Positions 46,202-56,839 of a stretch of 64,000 bases of DNA are shown piece after piece; position 1 is the stretch's first letter, and every line of letters starts with the position of its first letter. The stretch is from contig NZ_JAMWEG010000008.1 of NCBI RefSeq assembly GCF_025460765.1, positions 124,001-188,000 of the forward strand. Reading direction: 5' to 3'. Source of the stretch: Micromonospora sp. MA102 (GTDB lineage Bacteria > Actinomycetota > Actinomycetes > Mycobacteriales > Micromonosporaceae). The notes under the pieces were generated by a model. That model had not been told where the DNA came from, ran no database searches, and saw only the letters and a list, made by a program, of their open reading frames with translations. The position numbers were made by a program, and so were the translations under genes.

Positions 46202-47023
46202 TCAGCGCTTCGCGAGCGCGTTGCGGGTCTCGTTCAGGCGGCGCAGGACGGTGCCGTCGTACAGGTCGGAACCGACCCGGACACTCACCCCGCCGAGCAC
46301 GTCGGGGTTCACCGTCTGCTTGACGGACACCTCCCGACCGTACATCTCCGAGAGGCGGGCACCCAGGCGTCGCTCCTCCGCGTCATCCAGCGGAGCCGCC
46401 ACGGTCACGTACGCGACCTGGCGGTCCCGCCGGTCGGCGGCCAGCTCGACCAGCCGGGTGAGCGCTCCGGTGAAGGAGCGTCCCCCGAAGCCGGCGAGCG
46501 CGGCCCCGACGAGGTAACCGGTGATCGGCCGGGCCTTGCCGGCGAGCAGCTGGTCGGCCAGGGTGGCCCGCTGCGCGGCCGGGGCCATCTGGTCGGAGAG
46601 CACGTTGGACAAATCCGGGGAGCCGGAGACGACCTGCCCGAAACGGAACAGCTCGTCCTCGACCTCGCCCAGCTCGCCGGCCTTGTCGGCGCTCGCCAGG
46701 AGCGCCTCGACACCCAGCCGCTCGACGCCGTCGAGCAGTTCCGACGGAGCCGACCAGCGGCCGGAGACCAGCGAGGCGAGCAGGTCGAGCGAGTCGGCGC
46801 CGATCTTGCCGCGGAGCATCTCGCCGAGCAGGCCGGCCCGATCCGACCCGGACCGGGCCGGGTCGGAGAGCGCCCGGCGCAGCCGCGGCTCGCGCCGCAG
46901 CAGGGCGGCGACGGAGAGGATGTCGTCGGCGGTGGTGGACACCGCCGACGGCTCCGCGCCGCGGGCGTACTCGTCGAGGCGGTCCGCCGCGACCTTGTAC
47001 GACTCCCGGCTGGCGGCCTGCAT
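46202..47023 (-). CDS. atpH: ATP synthase delta subunit
   Basis: 273 aa, the long actinobacterial form; the peripheral stalk OSCP-like subunit. An extra N-terminal helical region precedes the usual domain, and the C-terminus holds LSEMYGREVSVKQTVNPDVLGGVSVRVGS-type residues (landmark VNPDVLGGVSVRVG). Unlike mycobacteria, it is not fused to a b subunit. Its ATG overlaps the atpF stop by 1 nt. Confidence 0.95.
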   Translation of the reverse strand: MQAASRESYKVAADRLDEYARGAEPSAVSTTADDILSVAALLRREPRLRRALSDPARSGSDRAGLLGEMLRGKIGADSLDLLASLVSGRWSAPSELLDGVERLGVEALLASADKAGELGEVEDELFRFGQVVSGSPDLSNVLSDQMAPAAQRATLADQLLAGKARPITGYLVGAALAGFGGRSFTGALTRLVELAADRRDRQVAYVTVAAPLDDAEERRLGARLSEMYGREVSVKQTVNPDVLGGVSVRVGSDLYDGTVLRRLNETRNALAKR

Positions 47024-47562
47024 CAGCGGGCCCCCGTGCTCTCGAGACCGCTCAGGAACCGGTCGACGGTGCCCTTGCGACGTGCCTCGTCGACGAGCGA
47101 TTCACCGACGATCTTGCTGGCCAGGTCGACCGCGATGGTGCCCACCTCGGTGCGCAGCTCGCGCACGATGGTGGCCCGCTCCGCGGCGAGCTGCTCCTTG
47201 CCGGCCGCGATGATCCGGTCGGACTCCTCGCGCGCCTTGGCGAGGATGTCCTGGCGGATGCCCTCGGCGTCGGCCCGGGCGTCGTCGCGGATCTTGGCGG
47301 CGTCGGTACGCGCCTCCGCGAGCTGGGCCCGGTACTGCTCGAGCAGCTGGTTGGCCTCGGCCTGGGCGGCCTCGGCGCGCTTGATGCCGCCCTCGATCGC
47401 GTCGACCCGGGCCTGGAACGTCTGCTCCATGCGCGGGAAGACGAACTTCATCAGCACGAAGCAGAGCACGATGAAGGCGATGCCACCGACCACGATCTCT
47501 TCCCAGGCGGGAATGATCGGGTTGTGGGCCGCTTCACCACCCTCAGCGGCGAGGAAGTACAT
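47023..47562 (-). CDS. atpF: ATP synthase b subunit
   Basis: 179 aa. One membrane helix (IIPAWEEIVVGGIAFIVLCF) followed by a long charged coiled coil that forms the peripheral stalk. Only one b-type gene is present. Confidence 0.96.
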   Translation of the reverse strand: MYFLAAEGGEAAHNPIIPAWEEIVVGGIAFIVLCFVLMKFVFPRMEQTFQARVDAIEGGIKRAEAAQAEANQLLEQYRAQLAEARTDAAKIRDDARADAEGIRQDILAKAREESDRIIAAGKEQLAAERATIVRELRTEVGTIAVDLASKIVGESLVDEARRKGTVDRFLSGLESTGAR

Positions 47563-47590
47563 GGGAAACCTCCCGGTCAGAGGGGGCGGA

Positions 47591-47842
<252 letters not shown>

Positions 47843-47895
47843 TTATCACGCGTGACGGTCACGCGGGACGACAACGGTTGGTGCGAAAGAGTGGA

Positions 47896-48693
47896 TCAGT
47901 GTTCTTCGGCGAGCGCGCCCTGCACGTAGCTGGCGGTCAGCACCGTGAAGACGTACGCCTGCAGACAGATCACCAGGAACTCGAGGAAGGTCAGCGCGAT
48001 CGTCATCACCCAGGACAGCACCGAGACCGGCGCCAGCCAGGCGTTGGCGCTGATCATGGCGAAGCCGCCGAGGGTGAAGACCAGCAGGAGCATGTGGCCG
48101 GCGAACATGTTGGCGAAGAGACGAACGGCCAGCGAGAACGGCCGGACCAGGAACGTCGAGAAGAACTCGATCGGGATCAGCAGCGGCAGGATGTACCAGG
48201 GCGCCGGCGGGATCAGAGAGTTCTTGAAGTACTTGACGAAGCCGTGGTGCCGGATGCCAATCCAGTTGAACATCACGTAGCTGATCACGGCCAGGAAGGC
48301 CGGGAACGCGATGTGCGAGTTCGGCGAGATCTGGAAGAACGGAATGATCGCGAACGCGTTGGTCAGCAGGATGAAGCAGAAGAGCGTGGTGAAGTACGGC
48401 GCGAACCGCACCCCGGCGTGCCCGATCATGTCGACCGCGATGTTGTTCCGCACGAAGCCGTAGATCGACTCGGCGAACCACTGCTTCTTCGTCGGCACCA
48501 GCTTCGGGTTCCGGTAGCTGGCCAGGAAGAAGATGATCAGCACGCCGACGGCGAGCCAGACCATGGCCGTGATCTTGGTGAACCAGTAGTTGTCGTGCGC
48601 ACCCCAGGGCAGGATGCTGGGCAGGTAGAAGTCCTCCACGCTGGGTGGGAATTCCGCCTGGCCCGCTGCCAGGACGTTCGCCTGTCCGAACAC
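47896..48693 (-). CDS. atpB: ATP synthase a subunit
   Basis: 265 aa membrane stator subunit. The essential Arg is in FSLAVRLFANMFAGHML. Five to six membrane helices. The open frame extends to 48873, but AGGAAGGG five to six nt before the GTG at 48693 and the normal N-terminus fix that start. Proton path partner of atpE. Confidence 0.95.
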   Translation of the reverse strand: MFGQANVLAAGQAEFPPSVEDFYLPSILPWGAHDNYWFTKITAMVWLAVGVLIIFFLASYRNPKLVPTKKQWFAESIYGFVRNNIAVDMIGHAGVRFAPYFTTLFCFILLTNAFAIIPFFQISPNSHIAFPAFLAVISYVMFNWIGIRHHGFVKYFKNSLIPPAPWYILPLLIPIEFFSTFLVRPFSLAVRLFANMFAGHMLLLVFTLGGFAMISANAWLAPVSVLSWVMTIALTFLEFLVICLQAYVFTVLTASYVQGALAEEH

Positions 48694-48704
48694 CGCGTCC
48701 CTTC

Positions 48705-48941
48705 CTAAGTAGGCGTGCCGAGTCGGCGGACGACCAGGACGATTCCCCCGGCCATGCCGAGCACGACGCCGATCCCGGTGGCGATGCCGCCGAGGTCGAG
48801 CCACTGGTCGACCAGCCAGCCGATGAAGCCCCACACGAGCATGCCTCCGATGAGGTAGCTGAGCGCGGTCCAACCCTGGCCGGCACCGGACGGAACGTCC
48901 TCCGGGCCGCCAGCGCTGGGGGGTTTCTGGTCACCGGCCAT
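48705..48941 (-). CDS. AtpZ/AtpI-type small membrane protein
   Basis: 78 aa with two TM helices (LSYLIGGMLVWGFIGWLVDQW and ATGIGVVLGMAGGIVLVV), the AtpZ pattern. These proteins assist assembly of the c ring or transport Mg2+/Ca2+ for it. The start at M19 of the open frame is the likely one. It precedes atpB by 11 nt. Confidence 0.8.
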   Translation of the reverse strand: MAGDQKPPSAGGPEDVPSGAGQGWTALSYLIGGMLVWGFIGWLVDQWLDLGGIATGIGVVLGMAGGIVLVVRRLGTPT

Positions 48942-49116
48942 GACGGGGCGAACGATATCAGTCGAGCCGAAGAGGCTGTGCCTCACCCCCCGCACAACCT
49001 GGTTGTGTGGGACACGGGTGGGCGAAGTCGTCTGGAGGGCACGCTACTCCCCTCCCGCCACTGAGAGAATGACCGATCGCGGACAGCACGGCGTGCCGTC
49101 CGGAGAATGGGACGGA

Positions 49117-49548
49117 TCAGCGTGGCGACCGGCGCGAGTGCACAGTGGCCAGCCACCAGATGTGCACCCCGGTCCAGACCACGACGCCCGCGGCGATGCC
49201 CAGGGCGAACGGGACCAGCCCCGGCCAGCCCGTCGACGCGACAAGCACCATCACACCGCCGAGCAGCGTCATCTTGGCGATGTAGACGCCCAGCCCGAAC
49301 GGCAGCACGAGCTGCGGATCCCGGGCGTCGGCCCAGGCCAGCACCACCGTGGTGAGCGTGTAGCTGACCGCCGTGACGGCCACCCCGGCGGCCGCACCGA
49401 GCGCGCCGTCCGCGCCACGGGCCAGCCCGCCGGCCACCGCCGCCACGGCGGCCATCAGCACCGAGGCGACCACCAGCACCGGCAGGTGGCGCAGTCGCCA
49501 CCCCCGGTCCGCCACCGCCTCCGCCGCGCGCGTCCCCGGCTCAGCCAC
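49117..49548 (-). CDS. atpI: ATP synthase protein I-like membrane protein
   Basis: 143 aa with four hydrophobic helices and the [26 protein letters not shown] segment seen in actinobacterial AtpI relatives upstream of atpB (Rv1303 position). Assembly factor for the c ring. It overlaps the glyA stop by 8 nt, so glyA and the atp genes may be co-transcribed. The 175-bp gap to the AtpZ-like gene could hold the main atp promoter. Confidence 0.8.
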   Translation of the reverse strand: MAEPGTRAAEAVADRGWRLRHLPVLVVASVLMAAVAAVAGGLARGADGALGAAAGVAVTAVSYTLTTVVLAWADARDPQLVLPFGLGVYIAKMTLLGGVMVLVASTGWPGLVPFALGIAAGVVVWTGVHIWWLATVHSRRSPR

Positions 49549-50830
49549 GGGGGTACGCCGGGAAGGCCCCGACCAGCTCGGTCACGTCGCCGGCGATCCG
49601 GCCCAGCTCGTCGGCGCCCCCGGCCGACTCCGGGTCGGTGCGCACCGCCCGCGCGATCAGCGTGGCGATCCGGCGCATCTCCCCCTCGCGCATGCCCTGG
49701 GTGGTGACGCTCGGCGTGCCGACCCGGATGCCGGAGGCGACCATCGGCTTCTGCGGGTCGTACGGGATGGCGTTCTTGTTCAGGGTGATGCCGGCGGCGT
49801 CGCAGCGCGCCTCGGCCGCCGCCCCGGTCACCCCGGTGTCGCGCAGGTCGATCAGGGCCAGGTGGGTGTCGGTGCCGCCGGAGACCGGCCGCATGTCCTC
49901 GGCGGCCAGCCCGTCGACGAGCGCCTGGGCGTTGCTGACCACCTGCGAGGCGTACGCCCGGAACTCCGGCTGGGCGGCCTCGCGCAGGGCGACCGCCTTG
50001 GCGGCGACCGCGTGCATCAGCGGACCGCCCTGGGTGAACGGGAAGACGGCCTTGTCGATCCGGGCGGCCAGCGACTCCCGGCAGAGGATCATGCCGCCGC
50101 GCGGGCCGCGCAGCACCTTGTGCGTGGTGCAGGTGACCACGTCGGCGTGCGGGACCGGGGACGGGATCGCCCGGCCGGCGACCAGCCCGATGAAGTGCGC
50201 CGCGTCCACCATCAGGTAGGCCTCGACCTCGTCGGCGATCTCCCGGAACCGGGCGAAGTCGATGAGCCGCGGGTACGCCGTCGCGCCGCAGATGATGAGC
50301 TTCGGCCGGTGGGCCAGGGCCAGGTCGCGGACCTCGTCGTAGTCGATCAGCTCGGTGTCCCGCCGGACGGTGTAGCCGACCGGGTGGAACCACTTCCCGG
50401 AGAAGTTCACCCGGCTGCCGTGGGTGAGGTGCCCGCCGTGCGGCAGGTCCATGGCCAGCACGGTGTCGCCCGGCTGCACCAGGGCGGCGTACGCGGCCAG
50501 GTTGGCGCTCGCGCCGGAGTGCGGCTGGAGGTTGGCGTGCTCGGCGCCGAACAGCTCCTTCGCCCGGGCGATGCCGAGCTCCTCGGCGCGGTCCACCTCG
50601 GCGCAGCCGCCGTAGTAGCGCCGGCCCGGGTAGCCCTCGGCGTACTTGTTGGTCAGCGTGGAGCCGAGGGCGGCCAGCACCGCGGGCGAGGTGAGGTTCT
50701 CGCTGGCGATCAGTTGCAGCCCGCCGCGCAGCCGCGCCAGCTCCCCCAGCACCACCTCGGCGATCTCCGGATCGACGGTGCTGAGCTGCTGGAAGTCCGG
50801 CCCCCAGAAGGTGTTCCTCGCGTTCTCCAC
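49541..50830 (-). CDS. glyA: Serine hydroxymethyltransferase
   Basis: 429 aa PLP enzyme: serine + tetrahydrofolate to glycine + methylene-THF. The PLP lysine lies in [19 protein letters not shown], and [18 protein letters not shown] is the conserved N-terminal segment. The GTG start has only a weak ribosome site. Divergent from the following dehydrogenase with a 35-bp spacer. Confidence 0.96.
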   Translation of the reverse strand: MENARNTFWGPDFQQLSTVDPEIAEVVLGELARLRGGLQLIASENLTSPAVLAALGSTLTNKYAEGYPGRRYYGGCAEVDRAEELGIARAKELFGAEHANLQPHSGASANLAAYAALVQPGDTVLAMDLPHGGHLTHGSRVNFSGKWFHPVGYTVRRDTELIDYDEVRDLALAHRPKLIICGATAYPRLIDFARFREIADEVEAYLMVDAAHFIGLVAGRAIPSPVPHADVVTCTTHKVLRGPRGGMILCRESLAARIDKAVFPFTQGGPLMHAVAAKAVALREAAQPEFRAYASQVVSNAQALVDGLAAEDMRPVSGGTDTHLALIDLRDTGVTGAAAEARCDAAGITLNKNAIPYDPQKPMVASGIRVGTPSVTTQGMREGEMRRIATLIARAVRTDPESAGGADELGRIAGDVTELVGAFPAYPRG

Positions 50831-50865
50831 AGCGAAGGAGTCTACGGAGCCGCAGACTGGAAGCC

Positions 50866-52335
50866 GTGAGATGCCTCGTCACCGGCGCCACGGGTTACAT
50901 CGGTGGCCGCCTCGCGCCCCGGCTGCTGGCCGACGGGCACACCGTCCGCTGCCTGGCCCGCAAGGCCGGGCGGCTGCGCGACGTGCCGTGGGCGTCCCGG
51001 GCGGAGATCGCCGAGGGGGACCTGCGCCGACCGGAGACGCTGTCGGCCGCGTTCGAGGGCGTGGACGTCGCGTACTACCTGGTCCACTCGCTCGGCCAGC
51101 GCGGCTTCGAGGCGGCCGACCGGGAGGCCGCGGTCAACTTCGCCGCCGCGGCCCGCGCCGCGGGCGTACGCCGGATCGTCTATCTGGGCGGGCCGGAGCC
51201 GGCGCCGGACCAGGAGGTCCCGTCGCCGCACCTGCGGTCCCGGGCGGAGGTCGGCCGGATCCTCCTGGACAGCGGGGTGCCGACGGCCGTGCTGCGGGCC
51301 GCGGTGATCATCGGTTCCGGCTCGGCCTCGTTCGAGATGCTGCGGCACCTGACCGAGCGGCTGCCGGCGATGGTCACCCCGCGCTGGGTGCGCAACCGGA
51401 TCCAGCCGATCGCCGTCCGCGACGTGCTGCGCTACCTGGTCGGCTGCGCCGACCTGCCGCCCGACGTGAACCGGGGGTTCGACATCGGCGGCCCGGAGGT
51501 GCTCACCTTCCAGCAGATGATGCAGCGGTACGCGCGGGTCGCCGGGCTGCGCCGACGGGTCATCCTGCCGGTGCGGCCGCTGACCCCCTCGCTCTCCTCG
51601 CACTGGGTCGGCTGGGTGACCCCGGTGCCGAACTCGATCGCCCGGCCGCTGGTGGAGAGCCTGGTCCACGAGGCCGTCGCCCACGAGCACGACATCGCCC
51701 GGTACGTGCCCGACCCGCCCGGTGGGCTGACCGGCTTCGACGAGGCGGTGGCCCTGGCGCTGTCGAAGGTCCGCGACGGCCAGGTCGAGACCCGGTGGTC
51801 GACCGCGAGCGGGCCGGACGCACCGGCCGAGCCGCTGCCCAGCGATCCGCAGTGGTCCGGCGGGACGGCGTACACCGATGTGCGGGAACGGATGGTGGGC
51901 GCCCCGGCGGCGGCCCTGTGGCGGGTCGTCGAGGGGGTCGGCGGCGAGCACGGCTGGTACTCGTTCCCACTGGCCTGGTCGGTGCGGGGCTGGCTGGACC
52001 GGCTCATCGGCGGGGTGGGGCTGCGCCGGGGCCGGCGCGACCCGCACCACCTCCAGGTCGGCGAGGCGCTGGACTTCTGGCGGGTCGAGGAGATCGTCCC
52101 CGGTGAGCTGCTGCGGCTGCGCGCCGAGATGCGGCTGCCCGGCCGCGCCTGGCTGGAGATGCGGGTCGAGCCGGCCGGCGACGGCAGCAGCCGGTACGTC
52201 CAGCGCGCCGTCTTCCTCCCCCACGGCCTTCCCGGCCACCTCTACTGGGCCTCGGTCGCCCCGTTCCACGCCGTCGTCTTCGGCGGCATGGCCCGCAACA
52301 TCGCCCGCGGCGCCGAGCGGCCCGGCCCCCGCTGA
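50866..52335 (+). CDS. NAD(P)-binding SDR with DUF2867 C-terminal domain
   Basis: 489 aa. An N-terminal atypical SDR domain ([37 protein letters not shown]) is followed from about residue 330 by a DUF2867/SRPBCC-like domain ([32 protein letters not shown]). This two-domain build is common in actinomycetes; function unknown, possibly in nucleoside-diphosphate-sugar or quinone-type chemistry. GTG start after GGAAG. Confidence 0.85.
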   Translation: MRCLVTGATGYIGGRLAPRLLADGHTVRCLARKAGRLRDVPWASRAEIAEGDLRRPETLSAAFEGVDVAYYLVHSLGQRGFEAADREAAVNFAAAARAAGVRRIVYLGGPEPAPDQEVPSPHLRSRAEVGRILLDSGVPTAVLRAAVIIGSGSASFEMLRHLTERLPAMVTPRWVRNRIQPIAVRDVLRYLVGCADLPPDVNRGFDIGGPEVLTFQQMMQRYARVAGLRRRVILPVRPLTPSLSSHWVGWVTPVPNSIARPLVESLVHEAVAHEHDIARYVPDPPGGLTGFDEAVALALSKVRDGQVETRWSTASGPDAPAEPLPSDPQWSGGTAYTDVRERMVGAPAAALWRVVEGVGGEHGWYSFPLAWSVRGWLDRLIGGVGLRRGRRDPHHLQVGEALDFWRVEEIVPGELLRLRAEMRLPGRAWLEMRVEPAGDGSSRYVQRAVFLPHGLPGHLYWASVAPFHAVVFGGMARNIARGAERPGPR

Positions 52336-52338
52336 CTG

Positions 52339-54450
52339 TCAGTTGCCCGTGCGCGGGCTGGTCTGCTCGAAGGCCACCGTCTGGCTCGGCGGGACGAAGT
52401 CCAGGACGGGCTGGTCGCGCAACGCCCACGCGAGGAGGCGGCCCACGGCCTCGATCTGGCGGACCTGGACCCCGCCGCCCACGGCGTCCCGGGGGTTGTC
52501 CGGGTTCGCGGCGATCGTGGCCACGGAGAGCTGGGGCGTGAAGGCGACCACGGTCTCGGTGGCGTTCCGCTCGGAACTGCCGGTCTTGCCGGCCAGCGGC
52601 CGGCGCAGCCCGGGCTGGAGCTCCTCGGCGGTGCCGCCGTCGCAGCGGCGGTACATCGACTGGTCACCGACCGGGCAGCGGGCCGCGTCCGCCGCCGCCC
52701 GGGCCACCTCGGTGTCGAGCACCTGCCGGCAGTCCGGGTCGCCGGCGGCCACCTTCCGGCCGGTCGGGTCGCTGATCGAGGTGATCGGGGTGGGCCGGCA
52801 CCAGGTGCCCTCGGCGGCCACCGTGGCGTACGCGTTGGCCAGGTCGAGCGGGGTGGTGGAGGAGACCCCGAGGGTGAACGGCCCCCAGTTCTTCGCGCCG
52901 TCCCGGGCCAGCTTGGCGTCCTCCGGCGAGCGGAACACGATGCCCAGCCGCTCGGCCATCTCCACCACCCGGTCCGCGCCGACCCGCTCGGTCAGCCAGG
53001 CGAAGTAGGTGTTCACCGAGCGGCCGAACGCGTCCCACATGGTGCGGTCGCCGTCCATCCACACCGGGTTGGCGTTCTCCGGGCACCAGTGGCCGGCGCA
53101 GCTCGCCGGGCCACCATCGATCGGGTATTTGGTGACGAAGACGCTGGGGGCGTCGAACTCGGTGCTCAGCGGCAGACCGGACTCCAGGGCGGCCAGGAGG
53201 GCGAAGAGCTTGAAGGTCGAGCCGGCCTGGTAGCCCTCGATGCCCGCGCCGCCGGCGACCAGCTGGTTGACCGTGTTCGGGTAGTTCTGCCCGGCCGTCG
53301 GGTTCGGGGCCACGCTGTAGGCACGGTTCACCGCCATGGCCAGCACCCGGCCGGTGCCCGGCTGCACCACCGCGGTCGGCGCGGCCCGCTGGTTGGTGTT
53401 CGGATAGATCCGCTGCACCTGCTCGGTGGCCTTGGCCTGCACGTCCGCGTCGAGCGAGGTGACGATCGACCAGCCGCCCCGGCGCAGCGTGCGCTGCCGC
53501 TCGTCGGCGGTCTTGCCGAAGGCGGGCTGGGCGTTCCACCACTGGGTGAACCAGTCGCAGAAGAAGCCCCAGTCGTTGTGCGCGGCGGGCACCGCGGTGC
53601 AGTCGTTGGGGGTGGCGCTGGGCTTGAGGCTGAGCTGCTCGCCCTTGGCCCGGGCGGCGTCCGCCTCGGTCACCTGGCCGGTCTCGACCATCCGGTCCAG
53701 CACGTACGTCCGGCGGCCCAGCGCCGAGTCGGCGTCGCCGTTGATCGGGTCGTCGGTGTCGGGTGACCGGACCAGACCGGCGAGCAGCGCCGACTGGGCC
53801 AGGGTGAGCTTGTCGGGCGTGGTGGAGAAGTAGCGCTTGCTGGCCGCCGCGATGCCGTACGCGCCGGCGCCGAAGTAGGCGATGTTCAGGTAGCGCCCGA
53901 GGATCTCGTCCTTGCTGATCCGGCGTTCCAGGGCCAGCGCGTACCGCATCTCGCGGATCTTGCGACCGACGGTGATCTCGGTGGCCCTGGCCCGCTGCTC
54001 CTCGGTGAGCCGGGGGTCACCGGCCAGCGCGTTGCGCACGTACTGCATGGTCAGCGTGGACGCGCCCTGCCGGGTGCCCTCCCGCCGGTTGGCCGTGAAG
54101 GCCCGCGCCACGCCGCGCACGTCGACCCCGTGGTGCTGGTAGAACCGGACGTCCTCGGCGGCCACGATGGCCTGCCGCATCACCGGCGCCACCTCCCCGA
54201 TCGGCACGTCCACGCGGTCCTCGGTGTAGAACGAGGTGATCAGCGTGCGGCCGTCGCTGGCGTAGAGGTTGGAACGCTGGGCCGGCTGCGGCGATTTCAA
54301 CGACTCCGGCAGCGCGGCGTAGGGCATGAGGTTCTTGAAGCCGAGCCCGAAGACCAGCGCGGCCGGCAGCGCGGCGGCGGCCAGGGCCAGCCCGGCGAGT
54401 ACGCCGGCGAGCAGGACGGTGAACAGCTTGTCGAGATGGGCCCGGTTCAT
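52339..54450 (-). CDS. Class A penicillin-binding protein (PBP1-type)
   Basis: 703 aa. An N-terminal TM helix (LLAGVLAGLALAAAALPAAL) precedes a GT51 glycosyltransferase with catalytic Glu in VAAEDVRFYQHHGVD and GASTLTMQYVRN, then a transpeptidase with GSTFKLFALL (SxxK), RSVNTYFAWL (SxN) and LAGKTGSSERNATETVVAF (KTG). The C-terminus ends soon after. It polymerises and cross-links peptidoglycan. It is convergent with the SDR gene with a 3-nt gap. Confidence 0.95.
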   Translation of the reverse strand: MNRAHLDKLFTVLLAGVLAGLALAAAALPAALVFGLGFKNLMPYAALPESLKSPQPAQRSNLYASDGRTLITSFYTEDRVDVPIGEVAPVMRQAIVAAEDVRFYQHHGVDVRGVARAFTANRREGTRQGASTLTMQYVRNALAGDPRLTEEQRARATEITVGRKIREMRYALALERRISKDEILGRYLNIAYFGAGAYGIAAASKRYFSTTPDKLTLAQSALLAGLVRSPDTDDPINGDADSALGRRTYVLDRMVETGQVTEADAARAKGEQLSLKPSATPNDCTAVPAAHNDWGFFCDWFTQWWNAQPAFGKTADERQRTLRRGGWSIVTSLDADVQAKATEQVQRIYPNTNQRAAPTAVVQPGTGRVLAMAVNRAYSVAPNPTAGQNYPNTVNQLVAGGAGIEGYQAGSTFKLFALLAALESGLPLSTEFDAPSVFVTKYPIDGGPASCAGHWCPENANPVWMDGDRTMWDAFGRSVNTYFAWLTERVGADRVVEMAERLGIVFRSPEDAKLARDGAKNWGPFTLGVSSTTPLDLANAYATVAAEGTWCRPTPITSISDPTGRKVAAGDPDCRQVLDTEVARAAADAARCPVGDQSMYRRCDGGTAEELQPGLRRPLAGKTGSSERNATETVVAFTPQLSVATIAANPDNPRDAVGGGVQVRQIEAVGRLLAWALRDQPVLDFVPPSQTVAFEQTSPRTGN

Positions 54451-54503
54451 CAGCTCTCCCCGCAGGAGCCGGCCGTACGGACCCGTTCAGAATGACCGGA
54501 ATC

Positions 54504-54518
54504 GGCGGTTTCACCGCC
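54504..54518 (-). terminator. Short hairpin after phosphatase gene
   Basis: GGCGGT-TTC-ACCGCC, 6-bp stem in the 112-bp gap between the phosphatase stop and the PBP1 start. Weak; it may instead be leader structure of PBP1. Confidence 0.35.
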
Positions 54519-54562
54519 ATCTTCAGCGAAATGCGCAGGAAGTTCGCGAGGAAGGATGAACC

Positions 54563-55174
54563 TCAGGGCAGCAGCGCGGCGGCCAGCGGCTGGACGGTCT
54601 CCTCGATCTCGTCGGCCACCCGGCTGAAGCACTGGTCGCCGCGACCCCACGGGTCGTCGAGGTCGTCGGTGGGCAGCGCGGTGCTGCCCTGGCGGGCCGC
54701 GTCCGCCGCCGCCACCAGCGCCACGCCCCGGGCGTACACGGCGTCGGGGGTGGCCTCCACCGGGGGCAGCCCGGCCCGGTCCAGCGCGCCGAGCAGCCGG
54801 CCGAACTCGCCCAGCACGAAGGTGCGCGCGGCCGCGTCCGGGCGCAGCGCCACCACGTACTCCTGCTGGTCGGCGGTGGCGGTGAGGACCAGGTCGGCGG
54901 CGTCGATCAGGTCGGAGCGGAGCCGGCGGGCGGCGAACCCGTCGACCGCACCACCGCGCGAAACCACCTGCCGGGCGGCCGGCGGGTTCATCTCCTCGCC
55001 GGCGTGCCAGCCGCCGGTGCCGGCGCTGTGGCTGTGCACCAGCTCGTCGGAGCGGGCCGGGTCGACGCCCAGCCGGCCCAACCGCTCCCGGACGGCGACC
55101 ACCAGCAGGCGCTCCGCCATCGGGGACCGGCAGATGTTGCCCATGCAGACGTGCAGCACGGTGAACGGCGGCAC
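54563..55174 (-). CDS. Low-molecular-weight protein tyrosine phosphatase-like protein
   Basis: 203 aa. The P-loop CMGNICRS (C10 to R16) and the acid loop DDLDDPWG near residue 175 are both present, so catalysis should work. It is longer than standard LMW-PTPs (about 150-160 aa) by a helical insertion in the middle. Next to tsaC with no gap; GTG start. Substrates unknown, possibly Tyr-phosphorylated cell-wall enzymes. Confidence 0.88.
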   Translation of the reverse strand: MPPFTVLHVCMGNICRSPMAERLLVVAVRERLGRLGVDPARSDELVHSHSAGTGGWHAGEEMNPPAARQVVSRGGAVDGFAARRLRSDLIDAADLVLTATADQQEYVVALRPDAAARTFVLGEFGRLLGALDRAGLPPVEATPDAVYARGVALVAAADAARQGSTALPTDDLDDPWGRGDQCFSRVADEIEETVQPLAAALLP

Positions 55175-55819
55175 TCAGACCCCCCGCTCGTCGAGGATGT
55201 CCGGCACCACGTCGCGCAGCTTCTCCAGCGGCACCGCGCCCTGGCGCAGCACCCGGGGCACCTCGCCGGTCAGGTCGACGATCGTGCTCGGCACCGGGTC
55301 GAGCGCCGGGCCGGCCTCCAGGTAGGCGCGGACGCCGTAGCCGAGCTGGTCGCGGGCCTCCTCCGCGGTGAGGGCCGCGGGCTGGCCGACCTTGTTGGCC
55401 GAGGCCACCGCCATGGGGCCGGTCTCCCGCAGCACCTCCAGCGCCACCGGGTGCAGCGGCATCCGCACCGCCACCGTGCCGCTGGAGTCGCCCAGGTCCC
55501 AGGCCAGGCTCGGCGAGTGCTCCACCACGATGGTCAGCGCGCCCGGCCAGAACGCCTCGACCAGCTCGCGGGCCGAGCGGGGCAGCGAGAAGACCAGGCC
55601 GTCGAGGGTGTGCCGGGAACCGATAAGCACCGGCGGCGCCTGCCGCGCGCCACCCTTGGCGTCCGCGAGGGCCTTCACGGCGTACGGGGTGAAGGCGTCG
55701 GCCCCGATGCCGTAGACCGTGTCGGTCGGCAGGACGACGAGTTCACCGTTCTTGACCGCCTCGATGGCCGCCTCGACGCCGCGGTCCCGGTCTGCCGGCG
55801 ACCGACAGTCGTAGAGCAT
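55175..55819 (-). CDS. tsaC: L-threonylcarbamoyladenylate synthase (Sua5/YrdC)
   Basis: 214 aa. It makes threonylcarbamoyl-AMP for the t6A37 modification of tRNAs. Seen: VVLPTDTVYGIGADAF, KGGARQAPPVLIGS (variant of the KxR segment), PGALTIVVEHSP and SSGTVAVRMPLHPVA, SANKVGQPA. The ATG at 55819 overlaps the prmC stop (TGATG), preferred over an upstream ORF start at 55840. The order prmC-tsaC matches Rv1300-Rv1301. Confidence 0.93.
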   Translation of the reverse strand: MLYDCRSPADRDRGVEAAIEAVKNGELVVLPTDTVYGIGADAFTPYAVKALADAKGGARQAPPVLIGSRHTLDGLVFSLPRSARELVEAFWPGALTIVVEHSPSLAWDLGDSSGTVAVRMPLHPVALEVLRETGPMAVASANKVGQPAALTAEEARDQLGYGVRAYLEAGPALDPVPSTIVDLTGEVPRVLRQGAVPLEKLRDVVPDILDERGV

Positions 55820-56766
55820 CACGAGGAGCCAGTCTGCCACGCCGGGGCGGCATCGGCGTGCTGGCCGTCCGCCCGGCGGGACGCGGTCGCCCAGCGGGGC
55901 CGGCCGACCAGGTCACGGTGCTCCTCGACCCGCTCGTACCGGCCGTCGGCGGCGAGCAGCGCGGGCACCGCCGTGGCGTGGGTGTCGTCGTGCTCGACGC
56001 CGAGCACCCCGCCGGGGCGCAGCAGTGCGGCGGCACGGCCCACCACCGGGCGGATCACGTCCAGCCCGTCCGCGCCGCCGAACACCGCCTCGTCCGGGTC
56101 GTGGCGGGCCACCTCGGGCGGCACCACCACCGACCGGGGCACGTACGGCGGGTTGCACAGCAGCACGTCGACCCGGCCCACCAGGTCGGCGAGGAGCGCC
56201 GGGTCGGTGACGTCGGCGGCGACCACCTCGATCGGCCGGTCCCCCGCGGCGGCCCGCGCGGCGGCGTTGCGGCGCAGCCAGTCCAGCGCCGCCGGGGACC
56301 GCTCCACGGCCACCACCCGGGCCGACGGCAGTTCCTGGGCGACCGCCAGGGCGATCGCGCCGGACCCGCTGCACAGGTCGACGACCACCGGCGCGGCCCG
56401 CCGGCCCGCCTGCTCGATCCCCCAGCCGGCGAGCAGTTCGGTCTCCGGGCGGGGCACGAAGACGCCCGGGCCGACCGCCAGCTCCAGGTGACGGAAGCCG
56501 GCGACGCCGGTGAGGTGCTGCAGGGGTTCCCGAGCCACCCGCCGGTCGACAAGCGTGTCGAGGCGGTCCCGCTGCTCCGGGGTGAAGCCGTCGGCCAGCG
56601 CCAGCCGGCCGCGCGGCACGTTCAGCACGTACGCGGCCAGCTGCTCGGCCTCGGCGCGGGCCGCCTCCACCCCCGCCGCGGCCAGGGCTCGGGCCGCCCG
56701 GGCGACCACCAGTGAGGGGCGCTCGCGTTCTGACCCTTTGGACGGGTGTTGCGGGAGGGAGGTCAC
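55819..56766 (-). CDS. prmC: Peptide chain release factor N5-glutamine methyltransferase
   Basis: 315 aa. An N-terminal helical domain is followed by a SAM-dependent methyltransferase with VVDLCSGSGAIALAVAQELP and the catalytic LLCNPPYVPRS. It methylates the GGQ glutamine of RF1 and RF2. It is separated from prfA by an oppositely oriented diguanylate cyclase gene. Confidence 0.95.
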   Translation of the reverse strand: MTSLPQHPSKGSERERPSLVVARAARALAAAGVEAARAEAEQLAAYVLNVPRGRLALADGFTPEQRDRLDTLVDRRVAREPLQHLTGVAGFRHLELAVGPGVFVPRPETELLAGWGIEQAGRRAAPVVVDLCSGSGAIALAVAQELPSARVVAVERSPAALDWLRRNAAARAAAGDRPIEVVAADVTDPALLADLVGRVDVLLCNPPYVPRSVVVPPEVARHDPDEAVFGGADGLDVIRPVVGRAAALLRPGGVLGVEHDDTHATAVPALLAADGRYERVEEHRDLVGRPRWATASRRADGQHADAAPAWQTGSS

Positions 56767-56839
56767 GACATAATCATGAAGCGTCGCGGGTCACCTCACG
56801 AGCGGGTGCGTCCGGGAGCACACCGACAGGAGGTCGCGA